This document shows positions 46,618 through 56,694 of a stretch of 64,000 nt of DNA, piece after piece. The stretch is taken from assembly GCA_003116995.1 (NCBI GenBank), contig BDSL01000087.1, forward strand, positions 206,001 to 270,000, written 5' to 3'. The stretch's first letter is position 1; the number at the start of each line of letters is the position of its first letter. The translations under genes and the position numbers were made by a program. The DNA is from Yamagishiella unicocca (lineage: Eukaryota; Chlorophyta; Chlorophyceae; Chlamydomonadales; Volvocaceae). Below the pieces are notes generated by a model. It saw nothing but the letters and a program-made list of their open reading frames with translations, did no database searches and had not been told where the DNA came from.

Positions 46618-48293
46618 TCACCGCGTCCTCCCCGGTGCGCCCCGCCGCTCGTCGTTGGCCTCCTGCTGCAGCCCCAGTAGCAGCTCGGGGTCAAAGTAGC
46701 GGATGTCGAAGACTGCGAACGCGCTGTACGTGGCCGCCACCCAGAACAGCAGCAGCACCACACGCTGCACCGCCCACAACGGCAAGTAGCCGGGTATGTC
46801 CCACATCGCCAGGTACGACACGCGACGGTACAGCAGCACCTGCAGGATGCAGCGCAGGCCGCATAGCGGCCCCAGCCGGACGGCACATAATGAAAAAGGG
46901 CGGGGCATCAGAGGGGAGACCGGGGTACCTGGCAGGCAGGATTCCCTCGCACATTGTGCCTGCCGGCGCCGCCCCGTGCGCCCCTCCCTCGCTCGCCCCC
47001 GCGTACCGTGGAGTAGATCTTGAGCGCCAGGTACAGCGCCAGCTCCACCAGGAAGAACAGAAAGATGGCCGCGAACTCGCGCAGGTAGAGGTCATAGCGG
47101 CCCAGCTGGATGTACAGCAGTTGGCTGGTCAGCACGAAGAAGGCCATGATGATGGCAACTAGCAGGCCGATCTGGGCGCTGCGGGGAGGCGGGAAGGGGC
47201 CGGGTTGCAAGGAAGACCCGTGTACGAGAAAAAAATCGTTTGTGACCGTACGTTTGAAAGGGGCCTGGTGGGGTGGGGATGTTGGGACACGGCACGGTGT
47301 GTGACGCGGCGGAGCGTGGTGGTGGTAGGGGCGCACGCGTCCTTAGAAGCCCGCCGGGAGGGCTTACCACGAGCCCCACTGCAGCACTCAAGACACTCGG
47401 AAGGCGCTCTGCGCCGCTGTGCCCTCAGTGGTGCCACCTGTCGGCCCGAGGACTTCACCGCCTAGCCCCGCCCCACCTGTACACGATGACCTGCGTGAGC
47501 GGCGACCGCGTGTATATGGGGTCCGTGTACGCCGTGACCATGGCGTGAGTCACCACGAGCAGAACGAACGCCCAGAACTGGATGCTCATGCGGCGCAGCA
47601 GGCTGCGGGGGCTAGGGAACATCATCTGCGCACCGGGTGGCCAAGGAGGTGGCCAAGGACGGACACGAGCGGCCGGCACGTGGTCAGTAGGCATGGGAGT
47701 CAGCGGGATTGCGGGATCATGGGCGAGGATGTGGTCAGTCGAGGGAGGAGCAGGTCGGGTTGCGTTGGATCGTGGGCGGTGGGTACGTGGACAGCCGTCC
47801 CAGGTAGGCCCTCGACTGGACGGAACCGCTGATCACAGAGGGATGCGTCCGTGATGTCTATGAGTTACAAGCATTACTGCTGGCGCATGGCGTTAGCATA
47901 TACCAGCTGTGGCCTGACGCGTGCTGCCGGGGTGCCTACCACAACCCGTTTGGCTACGGGCTACAATGTACCACTTCTTGGAGCGATGCCATTCCCAAGT
48001 GCCCAAAATGTCCTACCTACCTCGATTAGGTCGGCGTCTCCCGGATGAACTGTGATGGCGGCGTCCCCTGGCTTGCTGGTGGTGTCGTACGAGGGGTTTG
48101 TCCAAGCCTGGACCTTCCTGGTGAGCTTCCCATTATTAGCGAGGCGGAACATCATCTTGTCCATCAGGGGTACCATCTTGCCGTGTAAAGGTACCAGCGT
48201 ATCATCGAGGCTTTTCATATCGATGTAGGGGGCTGGCCTCGGCTCCGGCAACTCAAGCGCCTCCGGCACCGGCTCCGGCACAGAAGGCTCCAT
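46618..48293 (-). CDS. Four-helix membrane protein resembling TMEM138
   Basis: Four exons (48293-48021, 47625-47477, 47178-47007, 46839-46618) give 271 residues in phase. The first 90 residues are Pro/Glu-rich then basic, without a signal peptide. Then come four hydrophobic segments: IQFWAFVLLVVTHAMVTAY, IGLLVAIIMAFFVLTSQLLY, FAAIFLFFLVELALYLALKI and AVQRVVLLLFWVAATYSAFA, followed by RYFDPELLLGL and a charged tail. Helix spacing, the SPLTQVIVY stretch after helix 1, an Arg-containing QR before helix 4, and the D-P-x-x-x motif after it recall TMEM138, a small protein of the ciliary base linked to Joubert syndrome. The match is from memory of the family pattern, so the name is tentative. A flagellated alga would be expected to keep such a gene. 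It stands head-to-head with cytochrome c1. Confidence 0.62.
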
Positions 48294-49108
48294 ACTTGTT
48301 GTGTATTCGTCGTGTTGTGACTGCCCCTGCCTCCCACTAGCTCTGATACGGGCTACGATGCATGCAATTGAGTGTGTTATGGGTCGCCTGCTGCACCTGT
48401 CGGCCGGCGCATTGGCGTTTGGTCAGCGTCCGATGTCTGAGAGCGTCGGCCTCATTTCCTGATATAACAAATAATCCTTTCAGATTAATTCACAGAAACT
48501 AGTCGACTAATAAACAGCGCACCGTACACAGTCAGCGCGAAAGGGAGAGGCGTGGTTGCTTGCACGGGTCAAACGGTTACGGTTCACTGGACCGCGGCTC
48601 ATCCAATTGTTAATTTGGGCCACTTATTTCCTAATTATTGTACGCTAGGCAGTTGCAGAGCATGACTTACCCTAGCTCGTGAGGAAATGCAACACCAGCA
48701 CGTAGTCGAGGGAGGGCTGCATGGAGGGGCAATGAAGAAAGGGGATTCCATGTCCATTGTTCAACTTTACAGGTAGATACATACTTCCGCTAGGGGCGTC
48801 TGGCCCTCTTATTCGCCTTATTGGCTTTGCGGGCTGACTTCTTCCGGGAAAATGAGGTCCAGTGTCTCGCTTTTCCGGGCCCTTGGCAAGGGCTTGGGTG
48901 TGTGTGCGGACGCTACAAGCAGCCGTGTGGCGCATCAGGTTTGTGTCAGCGGCCGGTTTGCTGGAGGCGGCAGCACTGCGTGATGGACGTGCAGTTTCGC
49001 AGTTCACGTATTCACTATATTAGCCAGGGGCCTCGCGGAAATCGCTGTACAGTTCCATACTTTCGTGGCTTTCTAAACGCAGTCTGGCTGTCTGGTATGC
49101 GCAGGCAG
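48294..49108. other. Upstream region of two divergent genes; probable first exon(s) of cytochrome c1
   Basis: The mitochondrial presequence of cytochrome c1 must be encoded here. One candidate begins at ATG about 48391 (MGRLLHLSAGALAFG, donor-like GTCAGC), but the donor is poor and phase cannot be confirmed. The region around 48480-48660 is A+T-rich and may be promoter DNA. Confidence 0.35.
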
Positions 49109-51654
49109 TGCCGGCTCTCTCGGCCGCGATGTCGAGCACCGCCTCCGATGCTGAGCCTAGCAAGGCAGCCCACTACGTCGCCGCCTTGGGTGGTGTTCTT
49201 GCTGGAATCTTCGGCGCGTCTTGCGTAGCGTCAGCTAATGAGACCGGAGACGGCCTTCATGCGCCTCACTATCCGTGGCCCCACGAAGGCGTGCTAGACG
49301 CGTATGACCACGGGTCTATCCGTCGTGGCCACCAGGTGTGCATCTTCTTTTGAGTTTCAGCTCGGCGACACAGTGCTGGCCTTGATGGATTCGGCCGGCT
49401 ACGTATTAGAAATGTCAACGATTTCGTTTGCTGAGCCAGTTTCCTGAAGTGCAAAGGGAGATTGCCTGTCATGTTCATATGGATTACAGTATGTTGGCGC
49501 GTCCCCGTGGACATTCCCAACCCTGGGATATGGTGCCCTGGCAGCACGTTTCTGTACATTGGATCGGGAAATCTTCGACAATATGACACAAACATAACGA
49601 GTCATGGAGTGCAAGCTGTTGGGTGTTTTGGGGAGGGGTAGCCGGTTTGGTTGGCAAAATCGCCACCACACAGTGAGCCTGGAACGACATGTTATTTCGA
49701 ACCTGCAGGTTTACCAGGCGGTGTGCGCAGCATGCCACTCAATGCAGTACCTGCACTGGCGTCAGCTAGTGGGCGTGTGCTATACAGAGGAGGAGGCCAA
49801 GGAGCTGGCCGCCGAGACCGAGGTATGTAGCAGTAGCCAGAGCTGCAGGCAGGATGAAGGGGGGGGAGGCAATGAAAGCGCTCGAGGGTGTGGACGGGGC
49901 ACCCCTAGCGGTACGAACAACATCGTAATGTTGCTGAATGGAGGGGTCGAGCCGCGAACGTGTTACCGGTGTTCCTATTTGTTTCTTGCGGGATGAAGGC
50001 GCCGTGGGCCATCAGATGCCCGAGTGCATAGAACACCCCCTACGAGCTGGAAGTCCATATCGGAGGCGGGATACGTCTCGCGCTGAGTGTCGATGGTAAA
50101 TTCGGCGGCTGTTGGGTTTCAGCTTGAGCCGATAGTACCTGTCGGCGCCACCAAGGTCCTGATTCTCCACACAAGGGGGGTTGTTGCCTTGTACGACTGA
50201 TTACTTTCCGAAGCGCGCGCACCGCTACGTCCCCTTGACCTGATTGGGGAGGTGTCCTGTTCATTCCCGCTTTGGCACCCAGCGGCCAGCGCCGGTAGCC
50301 GGGCCAAGATGGTCCTACACGTCCTCACGTCGTGGCACCCTCCCGCCCCTCCCGCCCCCGCAGGTGGAGGACGGCCCCAACGACGAGGGGGAGATGTACA
50401 CGCGGCCCGGTCGCCTCTTCGACGCCTTCCCCTCGCCCTATGCGAACGAGCAGGCTGCCCGCTACTCCAACGGCGGCGCTTACCCGCCCGACCTGACCCT
50501 CATCTCGGGCGGCCGCCACAACGGCCCCAACTACATCTTCTCGCTGCTCACCGGATACCGCGACCCGCCGGCAGGCATCTCGGTGGGTGGCTGCGGGCGA
50601 GCGAGGGGCTCGGAGGCTGTTTGATGCGACAGGGGAACGAAAACATGAGGGGAACGAAAACATGAGGACGTAGCACGCAGGGCGCAGCGGGGGTCGGGAC
50701 GCTGCAGATGTCGTTCAGGGCGATGCAGGAACACAAGTCGCGGGGTGGGGTTCCGCATGCGTCCATGGCGTGATCGACACGCCTAGGGCTCCAACGGTGA
50801 CTCAAAACGGGTCTGAAGAGACCCGGGCGGTATCGCAGCTTCGTTGGCAACGCATTCCGGCCCACGATGGCTGACCCCATGTGCGGCCCGGCCCGGTCAT
50901 GTGGTTCGCTGGCGCCTCAGGTTCGCGAGGGCCTCTACTACAACCCCTACTTCCCGGGTGGCGCCATCGCCATGCCGAAGATGCTGGTGGATGGCGGTGT
51001 CGAGTACGACGACGGCACCCCCGCGTCGGCGTCGCAGCAGGCTAAGGACATCACCACCTTCCTGGCGTGGAGCTCCTACCCGTACCAGGTGGGTGGGGGC
51101 CGGAGGAGCCGCATGCCTGGCGGTGGGGAGGGGTGGGACTGATGGCCCCAGCACGCCATGGGATCTCGTGCATCCAGCACGTCTGTTTTGTCGACATCAC
51201 GCGCCGCTCTGTCGATCATCGCACGGAGAGTTGAAGAGTGCAGTAAGGCAGGGGGAATTTGGGCACCGGTTGTCTTGCCGGCGTCCTGGGGTCGTCAATG
51301 CAAAAACAAGTGTGGGGCACGAGGCGGCGGCGCGGGCGATGGATCCAACAATGGTGACGATGGGTCGATGGCAGCCACTGGACAGGTGGCCATCAACGGG
51401 GGGTGAGCGCGCTGGGGACTGCATGCGGCAGCGCGTAGCAGACGACAGCCCCACAAGGACAGCACTCCCGCATCCATTCATCGTCGCACTCATCGCCGCA
51501 CCCCACCCCACCACTCTTCCAGGACGAGATGCGTGTCATGGGCATCAAGGCATGCCTGATGATCACCATTCTCATCGGCTTCGCCGCCTACTCCAAGCGC
51601 CTCCGCTGGTCGCCCATCAAGTCGCAGCGCATTGTGCTGGACGTGGTCAACTAA
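49109..51654 (+). CDS. CYC1: Mitochondrial cytochrome c1 (complex III)
   Basis: Five exons are clear (about 49109-49335, 49709-49822, 50364-50582, 50921-51088, 51523-51654), all joined in phase 0. The first exon starts at an acceptor (GCGCAGGCAG) and its first ATG is 49129; the matrix-targeting presequence is missing, so at least one upstream exon remains to be found. The hydrophobic sorting segment ([18 protein letters not shown]) is followed by the mature start with YPWPHEG. Haem is bound by VCAACHSM. Other motifs: [26 protein letters not shown], the axial-Met loop [23 protein letters not shown], and the C-terminal anchor ending [18 protein letters not shown]. The common W-x-x-EPE stretch reads WSSYPYQDE. 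It carries electrons from the Rieske protein to cytochrome c in the inner membrane. Confidence 0.95.
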
Positions 51655-52553
51655 GCAACCACCGGCTGGCTGACTGGCACGATGCGGAGGATGAAGGGCG
51701 TTGCGAAGGAGCTGTAGCGCTGGCGGAGACCTGGTTAGGGCCAAGCGATTGCGGCTTCCACGCATAGGCAGCGGCTGCGCGGGGCATGACGGGTGTGCAG
51801 TCGCAGGAGCTATGGAGAGCGGGGAGCGCGGTCGTGCTGAGGGGCGAGTGGGGGTGGCGCAGGAGACAGCGGGGGTGGTGCGCTGCGGGCGTCGGAAGCG
51901 GCAGCAGGCTGGACCCGGCAACATTGTGCATGCTGACGTGGGTTGCAAAGGAGGGGAAGAGGACGATTATGTGTGCAGCAGCCATTATACCGGCTGTGTG
52001 CCATACACATAAATACCCAAAAAGCCCTTGCAGCCCAGCACGGCTTGTTCCTGAGCGGGACGCAGCTACTCGTTGGGCTGGCATTCCCGTGTCAATGGCC
52101 AGGATGTGGAAGTAGTTGCACCGTCCCGCGGGGGGGTGCAGTCCTTTCCCGTAAAAATGGCGAAAGACTGTTAGTCCGCGTGCTGCGCGTTCTAGGCTTA
52201 TCAACCTGGCGTAAGATATTATCAGATAGTAGTGAACATGTTGCCCTTACAATAGCCATGTAGGGGCGGCCATTGCGAGTGCGGAGCACTGTCAGCACGT
52301 GTAAGCGTTGAATAACTCGCGTTTTTGTCCGTCCCGTGTCGTACAGCAGTCGTACGTCCGCTTTCCACGTCACTCGATGGTGCCGGCATATCAATTGACG
52401 ACGTCGGCTCCGACTGTATATTCCTCTATAACTCCTGTCACCATAAATCTTGCTTTCACAAACCTTCCTAGTAAGCTACCTATCGGTATCGGGCTTACCT
52501 CTTTTGCGTTCAATACAAGGTCAAGGACCGCCGCGTCGTAGCTACCTTCAGCT
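51655..52553. other. Intergenic, no gene seen
   Basis: About 900 bp holding the 3' untranslated region of cytochrome c1 and the promoter of the next gene. A TGTAA element is at about 52300 (CACGTGTAAGC). Open frames on the minus strand at 51490-52204 lack recognisable content. Confidence 0.5.
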
Positions 52554-54291
52554 ATGGCTACTCTTCGTTGTTCGCTTGCGTTGAATGCGAGGGCAAACCT
52601 CCGACAGCGCGAGTGTCGGGTAGTGTCGGCACGCGGAGGTGGGTCGTCGCGAAAGCTCTGATTGGTTTCCGGAAGATAATTTCCTATAATACAACTGAAC
52701 CTGTTCCACAGATGTTTGTGTCCGGGCATCTTCTTCAGCGCAGCAGCAACCAGCGGTGAGTCTTCTGGATCGCACCCCAACTTGCTGCCGACGGGATAAG
52801 GTTTCGGCTTGCTTTGGCGTTGTTCGTGAGGCTACTTGTAATGCTTCTCAAAGGCTTCGCCAACGCCGACTGTGTCACACTGCCGTGGTCACAGGCCCTG
52901 GCATCGGCCGAGCTCCAGTACAACCGTGTTTTACTGACTATCCTGGACGCAAATCCATTCCTTAGCGACGGATCTCGCACGGTGAGGTGTACGCGTGTTG
53001 TCCGCGTGGGAAGTCAAGCAGCCGCGCGAGGCTAGGACAGCATGTCTCGGCGCATGGCATGGGCAGGGATATACAGTGTACGCGACTGGCGATTACGATA
53101 AAGCTCTTGAGATTTGGGGAGCGCCCGCTGATGAGATTTGGGGATTTGGGGAGCGCCCGCTGATGGGATTTGCGGAGCGCCCGGTCGCTGTCCTAAGTCC
53201 CCTCCTATTTCGTGGCTCTTGGTCATGGAGTTCCCGCGACCTGCGTCATCTTGCACCACAACGTGACATAACGTGCGCCCTCGATACAGGCTGTGGCAAC
53301 GGCGGCGCTGCTTGCCCGGCAACACAAGTCCAAGGTGACGGTGCTAGTTGTTGATGAACCAGGTGGGTGTTACTGCCCATGTAGTGTTGGACATCAGCAA
53401 CGCTTCATGGTTGCGACACGAGGTGTTGATGCAGACCTTTGGGGATGTCGTAGTAACTACGGAGTAATATATTTCATTCATATATTTTCTAATTGGAAAA
53501 TTCTACGTTCATATTTAAAAACCATCGTACTCCTTATTATCAAGCTGCTTAAGCTTGATATTTTAGCCTTTAAAATGTTCAGCAATAGCTTGTTTACCTA
53601 CCCCCGCGCGGCTGAGCGTTGGCCAGGCCTGCAGTCCTCTCCCCTGCGGGCCCCGTGTGGTTGTGCGCAACCCGTTGCCCTCGTCCTAGCAACCCACTCG
53701 CACTTGCACGCACAACACTTATCGGCCCAGCGGCATCCACCCACGTTAATCCCTGGGCGACTGCAAATTGGCATCCGTGCAGGCACGGAAAATACCGACC
53801 CCACCCGCCGGCTGGAAAGCATCAGCTGGCACCTCAAGGACCGCGGCTGCGAGGACTTCGAGCTGGTGGAGCGAGCCATCACCTCGCCCGCGTCTGTGCT
53901 CGTGGGTGAGTGGTGCCAGCCCTGACACGGACCCAGGGGAGTAGGGCCTGGTACCCAGGGGGGTAAGGGCTGATACGGCAACTAGATGCGGCAGCTGTGG
54001 GCCAGGTGGAGGGTTGAGCGGTGCCTGCTGGACCGTACTGTCCCATGTCCTGCATGCGCAACCCGGCCCCCGCCAACCCCCGCCATGCCCCGCCAACCCC
54101 CCGACACCACTCGACACCCCCCGCCTACCCCCGCCCGCCGTCCGCCCGCCATCCGCCACCCGGCAGGTGACTTCGCGGACGAGATTTCAGCGGACATGGT
54201 CGTGCTGTCCAGCGAGGCGGTGCACGCCAAGCATGTGGACGCCAACCAGCTGGCCGAGTTCGTCAGCTGCCCCGTGCTGCTGCTGCCATGA
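52554..54291 (+). CDS. Plastid-targeted universal-stress-protein-like protein
   Basis: Six exons (52554-52638, 52712-52755, 52895-52981, 53290-53362, 53783-53905, 54167-54291) give 178 residues in phase. The first about 40 residues are a typical algal chloroplast transit peptide (MATLRCSLALNARANL..., ending CVRASSSAQQQPA). The mature part follows a USP (adenine-nucleotide alpha-hydrolase-like) fold: strand VLLTILDANPF, helix TAALLARQHKSK, strand VTVLVVDEP, helix RLESISWHL, strand DFELVERAI, ADMVVLSSEAVHAKHVDA and the closing strand CPVLLLP. The ATP-binding G-x2-G-x9-G-S/T loop of classical USPs is absent, the helix after LSSEA starting HAKHVDANQLAEF instead, as in a plant plastid USP-like group as I recall it. 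Its role is unknown. Intron 4 contains an A+T-rich insert. Confidence 0.82.
53463..53600. other. A+T-rich tract inside USP-like intron 4
   Basis: About 138 bp of roughly 70 percent A+T DNA in a G+C-rich neighbourhood. It contains a 9-bp stem (TATCAAGCT/AGCTTGATA, 53538-53560) with a five-base loop. Composition and hairpin resemble organelle DNA of volvocine algae, so a nuclear insertion of plastid or mitochondrial DNA is possible but unproven. Confidence 0.55.
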
Positions 54292-55835
54292 GGCGGGGGT
54301 AGGGCTGCTGCTGCCGGGCCGGGGACGCAGGACACGCTGCTGGAGGGCTGAGGAGCGAGGGGCAGCCGGGGATGTGCACCTGCATCAGGTCCGTAAGCCG
54401 CGGTTGGCATAGTGGGGCCGAAGGGCCCCGAGGGCGATGTGGCGGGCGGTGCTGGCCCGAAGGACGCGCACTGGAATGCGCGGTTGGTGTGCTCGTTGCA
54501 GTTGGGCGTTGCGGTTCGTTGGTCTAGGAACGGGGCGGTGAGCGCGGACTGTCGCGTGGCGTGTTTTGCGCGCGGCTGCATGCGGAGCGCGTCTTGGTCG
54601 GGGCCGGGGTCTGTTGCGGAGATCCAGCGTAGAGGCGGTGTGTTGCAAAGGTAGGGTAGCAGGTTGCCATGTGCCACGTTCAGCGGCCTGCATGTTAAGC
54701 GCATCAGTGAAGGCACTCGCCGTACAATGCATTTGCCTTTAATGCCTTCCAGTGCTCGCCTTGCTTCCGAAGTCGTGTGCAATACCGTGTGCGCGACCCC
54801 GAGGCGGGGGTCGTGCAGGGTGTTGTGCTGGGAGCCTAATGAAGCACGGTGTGCCACGTCGGGCCTTGGAAGCGCCCCCCAGGTCCTCATGCCATGCCAC
54901 AAGCGTAGAGTAGCCATCGCAACATAGCATGATCGGAGGTGCGCTAGCTTGCCAGGTTTGGAGAGGTAAAACAGAGTTCTAGGGGTTTGCCGTGTTTTCA
55001 AGTCGCCGGCAATGCCCTCTCTGGCGGAGCATGCACCGCTTAGCCCGATCCGGTTGCCGACAGGCCATCGATGCGATATGGGTCGCCAGAGGAGCCCGTG
55101 TAAACCTTGCTGCGACAAACACCACCACGCAAGCCGGGGGCACGTGTGGGCAGTTCAGGCCCCTCGCGAGCCGAGGGTAGTGCCGCGACCGCCAGTCCCT
55201 GAGGACCCATGTCGCCTGTCGCGGAGTGGCTAGGAGAACGGAGCAAGGGCGCATCACCCGATCCAGCCGGACAATCCCAGTATGCTCTGGAGTGTTCCAG
55301 GTTACAGCACCGCCCACGCCAAAAGACCAACGTCGTTGGTAAAGCCATATACCCAGGAAATCTGCAGACGGAAAAGCATGCCTCTACATCGACACCACGC
55401 AGGAGCCCACTACGCAATCTACTGCCAACGCGAGGCGCCAGATGCCCTCTCGTCGCCGTCTTCAGTGCAAGAGTTTGATGTGTGCGCGACCCTTGTTGGC
55501 GGTGCTGCGGGGGTCCATGGGCCCGATAGGCCACCTGGGAATGACCTGCAAGGAGGCGACAGCAGCGGCAGCGCTACTCGTTCGTGGACCCGGCACGTCA
55601 GGGTACCTGAGGGCTTGCAGGACTCAAAACGTCAAAAGGCAGGAGCGACCCGGCGAGACTCAAGAGGTTCGTCTACTATGGCATTGGAAGCAGCGGGGGG
55701 GGGGCGGCATAAAAGCCGGTTACACGGCATGGCTAGGATAGCTGGTAGGGCGCTTCAGGGCAGCTGCTCGTATACACACGCACTCGGGCCGTCTGGGCAG
55801 CAGCACCCAGTGACGCGCGCAACCGTTGGAACCGC
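54292..55835. other. Convergent intergenic region, no supported gene
   Basis: About 1.5 kb between two convergent genes. A candidate polyadenylation signal for the HIT-TsaE-TsaD gene (TTACA on the plus strand, TGTAA on the minus) lies at about 55721, some 115 bp past its stop. Opposed open frames around 54979-55534 have no recognisable motif. Confidence 0.5.
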
Positions 55836-56662
55836 TCAACGTCCAACGCCCAACCGAACAACCGTCCAACCAACCTGCACGTGGGCGTCCAGCGCCGAGC
55901 CCTCGCAGCGCCTCGGCGGCTGCTGGTAGAGCCCCAACTTGAGCCGCTCCACTCCAGTCCAAGCAACCATGAGTCCGTTGTCCGTACAGTACCTGAGGCC
56001 GCCGTACATTAACCGCAACTCAACTGGGCGTGAAGTGAGTGCAGTCCGCGGGTAACCGCCACCGTTGGCACCGGCTGCTGTTCACAACCGCTGCAGCAGC
56101 TGAGCCACTCCTCTCGGCCCCCCAACCCGGCCGCCCCCGCCGCCCTGCCCATGTCCCTCACCCCCTCACCTGACCGGCGGGTACACGCATGGCAGCCCGA
56201 ACTCCGCCGCCACCTCACTGAGCCCCGCCCGCACCGCCGTGTTGGCCGCCACTCCACCAGCCACCACCAGAGACCGGACGAAGCCGGGCTGCTGGCCGGG
56301 GGTGGCCCCCGGGTCCGCCGGTGCCGCAGCCGTCCCCAGCTGCTGTGCCGCGTCTCCCAGCAGCCACTGCAGCGCCCTGCGTCGTCAGGGGGCAACCCCG
56401 AACAGCATCACGGGGTCGGGGTGGGGGCCCGGGAGTTGTCGGGTTAAGTAAGATCCCAGCTGCCCCAAGGCTCGCATGCGAGCCCCCTCCCGCCCTCCCG
56501 CCCCCCCACCTCCTCGTGCGCTGCTGCAGGAAGCGAACCGCGGTGCGCTGGAAGGACGCGGCGATGTCCGAACACGCGGCGGTGAACTCCACCTCCGCGG
56601 CGGCCCGCCGTGCCGCCTCCACAGCCTCCGCCTCGACCTCTTCTGCACTCTTTCCGGACGTC

Positions 56663-56694
<32 letters not shown>

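Noticed and set aside
54979..55534. Minus-strand open frames of 112 and 164 codons
   Set aside because: No recognisable motif, and three frames are open at once, as expected from base composition alone.
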